Assembly: GCA_029865515.1 (NCBI GenBank)
Contig: JAOUGQ010000051.1
Span: forward strand, 1-14,906
Reading direction: 5' to 3'
Source of the DNA: Nitrospirota bacterium
GTDB taxonomy: Bacteria; Nitrospirota; Nitrospiria; Nitrospirales; UBA8639
Length of the DNA: 14,906 nt
Below, in pieces: positions 7,944-14,062 of this stretch. The position numbers and the translations under genes were made by a program. The notes beneath the pieces are model-generated. The model ran no database searches. It saw nothing but the letters and a program-made list of their open reading frames with translations, and was not told the DNA's origin. How positions within the stretch are numbered: position 1 is the first letter of the stretch; each line of letters starts with the position of its first letter.

Positions 7944-7969
7944 GGAAGTTCTCTTACCTAAATAGAAGA

Positions 7970-8005
7970 ATGCAAGAAAATCTCTCAAACGGACACAGTC
8001 TTTAA
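7970..8005 (+). CDS. Possible 11-codon leader ORF coupled to xerD
   Basis: ATG at 7970 opens a frame reading MQENLSNGHSL and stopping at TAA 8003-8005. That stop shares its last A with the xerD ATG (TAATG). Both starts begin with the same nine bases ATGCAAGAA. A weak purine run, AGAAG, precedes the leader ATG, while xerD itself has no recognisable Shine-Dalgarno sequence. This suggests translational coupling, but a chance ORF of this size is easily possible. Confidence 0.3.
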   Translation: MQENLSNGHSL

Positions 8006-8934
8006 TGCAAGAATTTATCGATCGCTATCTCGCCATGTTGCAAGTGGAGAGCGGCTATGCCGCGAACACCATTGAGGGGTATCGCCGGGACCTACGAAAG
8101 CTTGCAAACTTTTTCCGAAAACACGGCATTGCCGATCCCAAACATCTTTCGAAGCCCCTGTGGGTTCAATTCTTAAGCAGCTTGAAAGCCGAAGGTCTCT
8201 CCTCCTCCTCGATTGCCAGGTGCTTAGCGTCCGTCCGGGGGTTTTATAAATCGTTCGAGATGGGAAAAAAGGATGTGACTTTTGAAGGCATGTTGAAAGG
8301 AACGCCGAAACAATGGAGCCAATTGCCAAAGTTGTTGTCCGAAGCCGAGGTGACCAGATTGCTCAATTTGCCCATCATGGACAATCGGGAAGATTCTCGT
8401 GATGCCGCCATGATTGAACTCTTATACGCTACTGGTCTCCGGGTTTCTGAACTCATCAATTTGGAAGTGGGGCACCTGAATCTGGACGTGGGATTTTTGC
8501 AGGCCACTGGCAAGCGGGACAAGCAGCGCATTGTGCCCATCGGAGATAAGGCCCGCCAATTAGTTTCGGAATATCTGCAATGTGCTCGCCCGGCCTTTGT
8601 CACAAAGCGAACGTCTTCGGCGTTGTTTCTCACCCGGCTGGGTCGGGCGATGAGCCGGCAATGTTTTTGGAAAATTTTAAAAGCCCGGGCGACTCGCGCA
8701 GGCATCATGAAACCGATCTCTCCCCACATGCTTCGCCACTCCTTTGCCACGCATTTATTGGACCATGGCGCCGATCTTCGTTCTGTGCAAATGATGCTTG
8801 GCCATGCCAGCATTGCCACGACACAAATCTATACGCATGTCGAGCAAGCCCGCCTGAAACGGGTCCACGATGAATATTTTCCCCGCAAACAACGTACAAA
8901 AGCCATAGGAGGCCTTGATCACTCTCAGCCCTGA
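8005..8934 (+). CDS. xerD: Tyrosine recombinase XerD
   Basis: XerD works with XerC at the dif site to resolve chromosome dimers at division. The 309-residue length is normal. The N-terminal SAM-like DNA-binding domain (about 1-90) starts with QEFIDRYLAMLQVESGYAAN. The catalytic domain holds the complete set: Arg146 in ATGLRVSEL, Lys170 in TGKRDKQR, His241 and Arg244 in SPHMLRHSFATH, His267 in LGHASI and the nucleophile Tyr276 in TTQIYTHV. The gene is divergent from the TPR/binding-protein gene. Its ATG has no clear Shine-Dalgarno sequence and touches the stop of a short leader ORF. No attachment sites, integron repeats or phage genes are near, so a housekeeping role fits best. XerC cannot be fully excluded, though the N-terminus looks like XerD. 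Confidence 0.9.
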   Translation: MQEFIDRYLAMLQVESGYAANTIEGYRRDLRKLANFFRKHGIADPKHLSKPLWVQFLSSLKAEGLSSSSIARCLASVRGFYKSFEMGKKDVTFEGMLKGTPKQWSQLPKLLSEAEVTRLLNLPIMDNREDSRDAAMIELLYATGLRVSELINLEVGHLNLDVGFLQATGKRDKQRIVPIGDKARQLVSEYLQCARPAFVTKRTSSALFLTRLGRAMSRQCFWKILKARATRAGIMKPISPHMLRHSFATHLLDHGADLRSVQMMLGHASIATTQIYTHVEQARLKRVHDEYFPRKQRTKAIGGLDHSQP

Positions 8935-9117
8935 GTAATAAGCATGCCTTGTGGAATTTCGGGGTATCCCTTACAACTCAACCTGCCCTGCCTGTGTTAA
9001 ACCGTATTTTTTAAGCGGGTGCGGAGGTCTTTCCCTGGCCATCGTTTCCCGCCCATCCCAAGTTGCAATTGGAAAAAGGCCTGTGGCAGGCTAACGACGG
9101 TTGTTCATTTCATATTT

Positions 9118-9124
9118 GGAGGGG
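9118..9124 (+). promoter_or_regulatory. Shine-Dalgarno site deciding the zinc-ribbon start
   Basis: GGAGGGG ends 7 bases before the ATG at 9132. The open frame extends upstream to an ATG at 9063, but that start lacks a comparable site and the extra residues show no conserved features. The downstream ATG is therefore preferred. Confidence 0.7.
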
Positions 9125-9131
9125 TTTGGTT

Positions 9132-9317
9132 ATGAAGTATCGGAAACAGGTCCATTATGTGAAGGGGGTGTTTGCCTGCCCCAAATGCCATCAACATTTT
9201 GTGCAAGAGAAGTGGTTAGAGGAATTCCGGGTGCGGTGTCATAAGTGTGATTATCGCGGTGCGTTGACGCATGTGTCGGTAGAAGAGCAGATGGACGAAG
9301 AAATTGAACGGCGCTAA
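9132..9317 (+). CDS. Small zinc-ribbon protein
   Basis: The product has 61 residues with two cysteine pairs, CPKC (Cys16, Cys19) and CHKC (Cys36, Cys39), separated by 16 residues. This is a classic zinc-ribbon arrangement expected to bind one zinc ion. An acidic tail (EEQMDEEIERR) follows and the N-terminus is basic, MKYRKQ. There is no signal peptide or membrane segment, so it is probably cytoplasmic. Zinc ribbons of this size bind nucleic acid or protein partners, and the specific role cannot be read from the sequence. It lies about 200 bp after xerD and 89 bp before the flavodoxin-like gene. A weak promoter-like pair (TTGTGG-17 bp-TACAAC, 8949-8977) precedes it, too poor to call. Confidence 0.75.
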   Translation: MKYRKQVHYVKGVFACPKCHQHFVQEKWLEEFRVRCHKCDYRGALTHVSVEEQMDEEIERR

Positions 9318-9406
9318 TTGCGGGAGATTTGTCCGGGTGTTGTTAGTAGGGGGGTGCGTGTTGTTCTCCTGTTCCTTTTACGCGGCCATTTCTCTCTGAG
9401 TTGTAA

Positions 9407-10039
9407 ATGATGCCTAAGCTGCCTACCGGTGCTTTGCTCTGGTTTGCCGGATTTTTCTTCGTGAGTTTGGGGTGTTCCCATGTGGCGGCGCAGGTGCAGC
9501 CTCGGTCGGAATCCATTCAGGTTTTGGTGGCCTACCATTCATTATCCGGAAATACGGAGGAGATGGCGAAGAGCGTGGTGGCGGGAGCCCGATCCATTCC
9601 CGGAACGTCTGTCATACTCTTTAAGGTCGGAGATGTGACAGCAGAGGTATTGTTCGGCAGTGATGCCCTGGTGGTGGGCTCACCGGTCTATTGGTCGAAC
9701 ATGTCAGGAGAAGTTAAAGCATTTTTTGACCGATGGCAGTTTGAGTTTGGCGTGTTTCCGGAATTGAAAATGCGCAATAAAGTTGGAGCGGCCTTTGCAA
9801 CCGGTGGACAAATATCCAGCGGAAAGGAACTGACGATGTTGACTATCCTTGCGGCCATGCTCGGGAATCGAATGATCGTTGTCAGCGATGGGGGGTCGTT
9901 TGGCGCTTCCGCGACGACGGAAGGCGACAGCCCGGGGATTAATGACGAGGAGCGCGCCGGTGCATGGGCATTGGGAAAGCGAGTGGCTGAAGTGGCATGG
10001 ATGGTGAGAAGAGGCCAGGCGCTGCCGGTTCAGCCATGA
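9407..10039 (+). CDS. Exported flavodoxin/WrbA-like FMN protein
   Basis: The 210-residue protein has a flavodoxin-like fold. From residue 37, IQVLVAYHSLSGNTEEMAKS gives the first strand and the FMN phosphate loop (SLSGNTEEM). Next come DALVVGSPVYWSNMSGEVKA (86-105), AFATGG (129-134) and a late GGSFGASATTEGD (162-174). These match the WrbA/NAD(P)H:quinone oxidoreductase type more than short electron-transfer flavodoxins. Unusually, residues 8-22 form a hydrophobic signal segment followed by Cys23 and an AA pair before QVQP. Either cleavage after HVAA or an atypical lipobox (SLGC) is possible, so the protein may be periplasmic or membrane tethered. Two adjacent ATGs are available and no strong Shine-Dalgarno sequence is seen. 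A downstream GTG start would remove the signal. The next gene starts 10 bp later. Confidence 0.78.
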   Translation: MMPKLPTGALLWFAGFFFVSLGCSHVAAQVQPRSESIQVLVAYHSLSGNTEEMAKSVVAGARSIPGTSVILFKVGDVTAEVLFGSDALVVGSPVYWSNMSGEVKAFFDRWQFEFGVFPELKMRNKVGAAFATGGQISSGKELTMLTILAAMLGNRMIVVSDGGSFGASATTEGDSPGINDEERAGAWALGKRVAEVAWMVRRGQALPVQP

Positions 10040-10049
10040 GACACCTTCC

Positions 10050-10757
10050 ATGAGTGCGTTACCGGGGAGCACCGAAGACAAGTGGGTCATTTATTGGGAA
10101 CGGGAGTATTCCACGGCCTTCGCTCCTGAACGGTTAAAGCTGGATTTTCACCCCCACCGTCCGTTAATGACGGGCATGTCTTTGCCCGATCAGCGGGAAC
10201 TGGCTGCCAGCGGGTATAAGGTGATTCCCGACGATTGTGGGCCGGTTCGCTTCGTGGGGCAATATGGCTGGATGATCCGCGCGCCGGCGGATTGTCGCAT
10301 TCGAAGGAAAGGGACTGGCATTGAATGGCAGTCTCCGCCCATTCTTCCTGAAGAACGGCTCTTGGGCTATAAGTCGTTTTCAGGCATGTATGTGGATACG
10401 ATTCTGAATAGTGGATTTCCCAAGCTCTGTTGTGGGATTCGTTTTTATTATCCCAAGCAACTGGGCATGATGATGAAGGATCTCCCCAATCATTTTTATC
10501 ATTTCCCTAATCGCACGTTCTCCGTCTGGGAAGGGATCAAGACCCAAGAATACAAACTCACACCGAATCTCTATGATTTTCTTCCCGACTATGATGCGTT
10601 TGTGACCAATTTTCTGCTTCAATTGGACCCATCCACGGAAGAGCCCACCACCATTCTGCGTGGGGATCCCATTGGCCTCGTTGTTCCTGTCCTGCTTCCC
10701 AAGCATTTTACTCTAGAAGAGTTGAAGCGTACTCCGGAAGACCCTAGCTTTTCTTAA
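10050..10757 (+). CDS. Conserved-looking protein of unknown function
   Basis: I do not recognise this 235-residue protein with confidence. It is rich in Tyr, Phe, Trp and Pro and has no signal peptide, membrane helix or nucleotide-binding motif, so it is probably a cytoplasmic, mainly beta protein. Notable segments are QYGWMIRAPADC (71-82), GIEWQSPPILPEE (90-102), an adjacent cysteine pair LCC (126-128), KDLPNHFYHFPN (143-154) and RGDPIGLVVPVLLP (204-217). The W-x-P and G-x-P-I layout faintly recalls DUF6065-type proteins, from memory only. It begins 10 bp after the flavodoxin-like gene, so the two may be co-transcribed. A 60 bp gap holding a hairpin separates it from the PLP enzyme. Codon use looks like that of its neighbours. 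Confidence 0.8.
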   Translation: MSALPGSTEDKWVIYWEREYSTAFAPERLKLDFHPHRPLMTGMSLPDQRELAASGYKVIPDDCGPVRFVGQYGWMIRAPADCRIRRKGTGIEWQSPPILPEERLLGYKSFSGMYVDTILNSGFPKLCCGIRFYYPKQLGMMMKDLPNHFYHFPNRTFSVWEGIKTQEYKLTPNLYDFLPDYDAFVTNFLLQLDPSTEEPTTILRGDPIGLVVPVLLPKHFTLEELKRTPEDPSFS

Positions 10758-10763
10758 CGTGTG

Positions 10764-10780
10764 TCAGGCTCACGGCCTGA
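10764..10780 (+). terminator. Hairpin after the unknown 235-residue gene
   Basis: TCAGGC and GCCTGA form a perfect 6 bp stem around a 5-base loop, starting 7 bases after the stop codon. It is followed by an AAC-rich stretch and only later by TTTT, so it is not a standard intrinsic terminator. It may stabilise the 3' end or reduce read-through into the PLP enzyme gene. Confidence 0.3.
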
Positions 10781-10817
10781 AACAACAACACCGTTTTCCT
10801 CTCGCTGATGATTTCGT

Positions 10818-11780
10818 ATGGGTGATTTCCTTCCCACTTTCTCTCACGTGCAACAGGCGGCCACTGTGTTGAATGGTGTGGTGTCTCGCACGCCGGTCCT
10901 GGATTCCTCCTATTTAGATGAACAATGCGGGGGAGGCGTGTTGGTAAAATGTGAAAATTTGCAACGCACGGGAGCCTTTAAATTTCGCGGGGCCTACTAT
11001 GCCCTATCCCGAAAAGAGGCTGTGGCTCCCTTCAAGGCCGTGGTGACGCTTTCTTCAGGGAATCATGCCCAGGGCATTGCCTTAGCCGGCCGGTTACTGG
11101 GCTATCCTGCGTATATTGTGATGCCAGAGCCCGTGAACCCGTTTAAACGAGAGAGAGTTGAGGAATTCGGGGCCAGCGTGAGAATTGTTCGCACACGAGC
11201 CGAGGGGGAGGTGTTAGCTCAGGAACTGGTTCATGTCCATCAGGGTGTATTCATTCATCCCTTCAATGATCCTGATGTCATTGCGGGACAGGGCACGGCG
11301 ATTTTGGAGTTGCTGCAGGCAGAACCTGAAATAGATGTCGTGTTGGCTCCCTTGGGTGGGGGAGGCTTGCTATCAGGCGCGTGCCTGGCCGCACATGGCC
11401 TCAATCCGCACATTCAGGTCTATGGATGTGAGCCGGCTCGCGCACTCGACGCGCTGCTGTCCCTGCGCGAAGGGCGCATCTTGCTGCCCCATCCGGTTGA
11501 TACAATGGCTGAGGGATTACGAACAAGCCTGGGAGAGGTGACTCTTTCGATTTTGCAAGATCATCTTCAAGATGTGTTTGTTGTGGAGGAGGAAGAAATT
11601 ATCCCTGCCATGAGGATAGCATTTGAGCGAATGAAGATGGTGATTGAACCATCAAGTGCGGTGGCCCTGGCTCCCATTCTTCGCGGTGAACCGGCTTTGC
11701 GCGGGAAACGCGTAGGTGTGGTGCTGTCAGGAGGGAACATCAGCATGTCTGATGTCTGTTCAATGATGGGGGGAATGTGA
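10818..11780 (+). CDS. Fold-type II PLP enzyme, threonine dehydratase / serine racemase type
   Basis: This 320-residue cytoplasmic enzyme belongs to the family that deaminates threonine or serine to 2-oxo acids or racemises serine. The PLP Schiff-base Lys55 is in TGAFKFRGA. SSGNHAQG (79-86) binds the carboxylate, GGGGLLSG (180-187) binds the PLP phosphate, and LSGGNIS (303-309) includes the serine facing the pyridine nitrogen. Glu205, Ala209 and Asp211 in CEPARALDA match the divalent-metal site of serine racemase and related dehydratases (family knowledge). There is no C-terminal ACT domain, so it is unlike full-length biosynthetic IlvA and should lack isoleucine feedback. No good Shine-Dalgarno sequence is visible. 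Its last codons overlap the next start by 4 bp, GTGA. Dehydratase and racemase cannot be separated here. Confidence 0.88.
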   Translation: MGDFLPTFSHVQQAATVLNGVVSRTPVLDSSYLDEQCGGGVLVKCENLQRTGAFKFRGAYYALSRKEAVAPFKAVVTLSSGNHAQGIALAGRLLGYPAYIVMPEPVNPFKRERVEEFGASVRIVRTRAEGEVLAQELVHVHQGVFIHPFNDPDVIAGQGTAILELLQAEPEIDVVLAPLGGGGLLSGACLAAHGLNPHIQVYGCEPARALDALLSLREGRILLPHPVDTMAEGLRTSLGEVTLSILQDHLQDVFVVEEEEIIPAMRIAFERMKMVIEPSSAVALAPILRGEPALRGKRVGVVLSGGNISMSDVCSMMGGM

Positions 11781-12538
11781 ACGTCCAACCCAAGGATGAT
11801 TCGATTATCCGCCAATGGCAGGTACTCGCTAACGTCTGTCAAGATGCAGAAAGTCAGGCTCGCCTGGCAAGGCTGTTGAATCACATTCACCGGTTGTCGG
11901 TCAGGCAGGCGGCTTCCGCACATGCGGAGATCGAGACCGCGTATTTCCTCGCGCAAGCCGGCTTTTCCGTTGCATTCTTAGAGGCCACAGGGGGGCGAAC
12001 GGCGGACTTGGAATGTTATGAAGGCTCCCATCGATTTTTTGTAGAAGTGACGGTTATTCAATCGACACAAGGGGTTACTCGCAAATCCATGGATGTGCGT
12101 CTTCAACCTCACCAAATCGTAGAATCCTCTGATGAGTTTTTTGAACAGGCCTTGGTGAAACGGTTGTTGTCACGCATGGCCGAAAAAGCCAGGCAATTAG
12201 AACGGTACTGCGCACCCGTAATACTCGCGGTCAGTATCCCGGATTTACCATGGGGAAAAGGTCGTCCTCAGGAGATTCCTCCGTTGGATCTTCAACGATT
12301 AGCGGCGATGTTGGTCGGGGTGTTAGTCGAAGTCCCCCAGTTCAGCGCGTTGTTGCTCACGTGTTGGAAGGCGCCGGCCCGGGAATCCCGCAATCCCATT
12401 CGTATTCGCCAGGTTTCCTGGGTGACTCGACCACCAGGGGATTCACAAGATCCTCGAATTCGATTATTGGCGACGAACCCGGCTGCTCGATATCGACTGA
12501 CGCCCAGGGAACTTCGGATCGTACAGGATGCGATGTGA
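11777..12538 (+). CDS. Unrecognised protein with PD-(D/E)XK-nuclease-like features
   Basis: The product has 253 residues and starts at GTG 11777, overlapping the stop of the PLP enzyme gene by 4 bp with GGGGGG just upstream, so translation is coupled. I do not recognise the family. Residues 48-95 read as a helix with Glu51 and Glu53 (AHAEIETAYFLAQAGF), a strand, Asp77 in GRTADLEC, then FFVEVTVIQ with Glu90. The order E-helix, D, E-x-T resembles the PD-(D/E)XK nuclease core, but Thr92 replaces the catalytic Lys. It could therefore be an inactive or variant member, or an unrelated fold. The middle (120-160) is charged and helical. The C-terminus has a basic segment with RESRNPIRIRQVSWVTRPPG (214-233). 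No signal peptide or membrane span is seen, and no methylase or restriction partner is nearby. Confidence 0.75.
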   Translation: MNVQPKDDSIIRQWQVLANVCQDAESQARLARLLNHIHRLSVRQAASAHAEIETAYFLAQAGFSVAFLEATGGRTADLECYEGSHRFFVEVTVIQSTQGVTRKSMDVRLQPHQIVESSDEFFEQALVKRLLSRMAEKARQLERYCAPVILAVSIPDLPWGKGRPQEIPPLDLQRLAAMLVGVLVEVPQFSALLLTCWKAPARESRNPIRIRQVSWVTRPPGDSQDPRIRLLATNPAARYRLTPRELRIVQDAM

Positions 12539-12578
12539 ATGAATGGCTGCTGGAAAGGATTCGGGAACGCGAGAAAGA

Positions 12579-12899
12579 TCAGGGTGAAGGCAGAGACGTT
12601 TTCAGCTCTTCCAGGTTTTTAATGACTAGTAAATCGCCGTTGGTGGTTGCGACGGTGATCCCTTCGGTGCAAACCGAGTGGCATTTCTCAAATTCGTGGT
12701 TCTGTTGAAGCGATTGAGCCAGAGCTAAATAGGCGGCTGAATAGTTGGGTCTGACCTTTATGCATTCTTGCAAGGCGGCAATGGCCTCTTTCCAATTTTC
12801 ATCACTCATGTAGGCTTTCCCCAGTCCGAACCACAACGTTTCGTCCTTCGGGTCCATTTGCAAAACTTTTTTAAACTGTTCGATCTTAGGATTGGCCAT
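12579..12899 (-). CDS. Small tetratricopeptide-repeat protein
   Basis: The 106-residue protein consists mostly of TPR helices. IEQFKKVLQMDPKDETLWFG (6-25) gives the end of one unit. GLGKAYMSDENWKEAIAALQ (25-44) with CIKVRPNYSAAY (46-57) forms a full repeat, and LALAQSLQQNHEFEKCHSVC (58-77) another. It is a likely protein-interaction module with no enzymatic motif or signal peptide. The start at 12899 (MANPKIEQ) is chosen because a GGA lies about 11 bases upstream and the repeat begins at once. A longer frame to 12983 adds 28 residues without TPR character. It converges on the nuclease-like gene with a 40 bp gap and is divergent from the deacetylase gene. Confidence 0.82.
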   Translation of the reverse strand: MANPKIEQFKKVLQMDPKDETLWFGLGKAYMSDENWKEAIAALQECIKVRPNYSAAYLALAQSLQQNHEFEKCHSVCTEGITVATTNGDLLVIKNLEELKTSLPSP

Positions 12900-12958
12900 T
12901 ACGTGAAATCCGATCAGGGTTGATGGTGATGGTATGTGAAGGAAAATAAGCCTATCAT

Positions 12959-12970
12959 GCGTGTGCACGC
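12959..12970. repeat. Inverted repeat next to the deacetylase promoter
   Basis: GCGTG-TG-CACGC has 5 bp arms with a 2-base centre and lies one base before the proposed -35 box at 12972. The position suits an operator for an activator or repressor acting on the deacetylase-cytochrome unit or on the divergent TPR gene. A single short copy is weak evidence. Confidence 0.3.
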
Positions 12971-12971
12971 G

Positions 12972-13000
12972 TTGTCTAAGCAATCCCCCTATGGTAGGAT
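12972..13000 (+). promoter_or_regulatory. Sigma70-type promoter for the deacetylase-cytochrome unit
   Basis: The -35 box TTGTCT (12972-12977) is followed by 17 bases and the -10 box TAGGAT (12995-13000). The TGG just before the -10 makes it an extended -10. The predicted start is near 13007, with a leader of about 107 bases before the ATG at 13114. Confidence 0.5.
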
Positions 13001-13098
13001 CTGTCTCCCTTTTCCTTCCTGCTTGTCAGTGTGTTCGAGTGTTTCGTCGTCTATTGTTGATCGAGTTTTTCCTCTGTGCATGACCTCCTTTTTCAGCT

Positions 13099-13104
13099 GG
13101 GGAG
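13099..13104 (+). promoter_or_regulatory. Shine-Dalgarno site deciding the deacetylase start
   Basis: GGGGAG ends 9 bases before ATG 13114 and only 3 bases before an in-frame TTG at 13108. The spacing favours the ATG, giving the N-terminus MGRVGYVSHA. Confidence 0.65.
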
Positions 13105-13113
13105 CCATTGACT

Positions 13114-14058
13114 ATGGGACGTGTTGGATACGTTTCTCATGCGGCCTATTTACTCCATGACATGGGTCGAAGTCATCCGGAATCCCCCGAGCGCCTTCGA
13201 GCGATTCGCGCCCAATTAGAGGCTTCTGGAACGTGGGCCAGGCTGCATCAGGTGGCACCAAGGCGGGCTGAGCGAAAATGGATTGAACTGGTACACCGAT
13301 CCTCCTATGTGGATAGCCTTGAACGACGCTCGCCTTCGAGCGGCTATACCTCGCTGGATCCGGATACGTCGATGTCTCCCGAAACCCTGAATGCGGCCTA
13401 TTTTGCAGTAGGGGGGGCATTGGCGGCGGTTGATGCCGTCATGAATCACGAAATTGACCAGGCATTTTGCGCCGTCCGGCCTCCGGGGCATCATGCCGAG
13501 GCGGATCGGGCCATGGGTTTTTGTTTTTTTAACAGCGTTGCGATTGCCGCGCGGTATATTCAGCAGCGCCATGGCTTGCAAAAGGTGATGATTGTGGATT
13601 GGGATGTGCATCATGGCAATGGCACCCAACAGACGTTCTATGATGATCCGACCGTCTTGTTTTTTAGTACCCATCAGTATCCACATTACCCTGGGACGGG
13701 GCGGGCTACGGAGACCGGAGAAGGAACAGGTAAAGGCATGACCATCAATGTGCCGCTCTCGGGAGGGGAAGGGGATGATGAATATCGGGAAATTTTCCAG
13801 AACGTCCTGGTTCCAGCCGCCGAACGCTTCCAACCTGAGTGTATTTTTATTTCCGCCGGGTTTGACGCCCATCGGGATGATCCCCTGGCGAGCATGGCGT
13901 TAACGGAGCAAGGTTATGCCGACCTGACGAGGATTGTCTCGCATATCGCGAAAAACTTTGCAGGTGGTCGAATTATCTCGTGTTTAGAAGGCGGGTATCA
14001 CCTGAAGGCGTTAGCACGCTCTGTGGAGCAACATCTTCTGGCTCTGCTGGATAGTTGA
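13114..14058 (+). CDS. Histone deacetylase-family amidohydrolase (class II-like)
   Basis: This zinc hydrolase removes acetyl or similar acyl groups from lysine side chains, polyamines or other amides; the bacterial substrate is unknown. The 314-residue product has the complete active site. His126 and His127 are in VRPPGHHAEA, and the zinc ligands are Asp164 and His166 in DWDVHHGNGTQ and Asp251 in SAGFDAHRDDP. The transition-state Tyr295 is in LEGGYH. SHPESPERL (20-28) near the N-terminus is also typical. The sequence RPPGHHAEADRAMGFCFFNS resembles class II HDACs and bacterial acetylpolyamine amidohydrolase relatives more than AcuC. It is a cytoplasmic protein with no signal. The next gene, a multiheme cytochrome, begins 4 bp after its stop codon, so co-translation is likely. 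Confidence 0.94.
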   Translation: MGRVGYVSHAAYLLHDMGRSHPESPERLRAIRAQLEASGTWARLHQVAPRRAERKWIELVHRSSYVDSLERRSPSSGYTSLDPDTSMSPETLNAAYFAVGGALAAVDAVMNHEIDQAFCAVRPPGHHAEADRAMGFCFFNSVAIAARYIQQRHGLQKVMIVDWDVHHGNGTQQTFYDDPTVLFFSTHQYPHYPGTGRATETGEGTGKGMTINVPLSGGEGDDEYREIFQNVLVPAAERFQPECIFISAGFDAHRDDPLASMALTEQGYADLTRIVSHIAKNFAGGRIISCLEGGYHLKALARSVEQHLLALLDS

Positions 14059-14062
14059 CGAA

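Noticed and set aside
8244..8819. Long open frame of 191 codons on the minus strand
   Set aside because: It lies entirely antisense within xerD, whose catalytic motifs are intact, and its translation has no family character.
8005..8934. Integrase of a mobile element
   Set aside because: No attachment-site repeats, tRNA gene, excisionase or cargo pattern is visible, and the protein has standard XerD length and motifs.
8949..8977. TTGTGG-17 bp-TACAAC as a promoter for the zinc-ribbon gene
   Set aside because: Only the TTG of the -35 box and 4 of 6 bases of the -10 box match, a level expected by chance.
9079..9091. GCCTG-TGG-CAGGC hairpin before the zinc-ribbon gene
   Set aside because: The stem has 5 bp and is followed by mixed sequence, so neither terminator nor riboswitch can be supported.
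9063..9131. Upstream start for the zinc-ribbon protein
   Set aside because: ATG 9063 lacks a Shine-Dalgarno site, while GGAGGGG precedes ATG 9132 at good spacing.
12250..12708. Plus-strand frame of 152 codons running across the 3' ends of the nuclease-like and TPR genes
   Set aside because: It is rich in Ser and Gly without recognisable motifs and overlaps two better supported genes in other frames.
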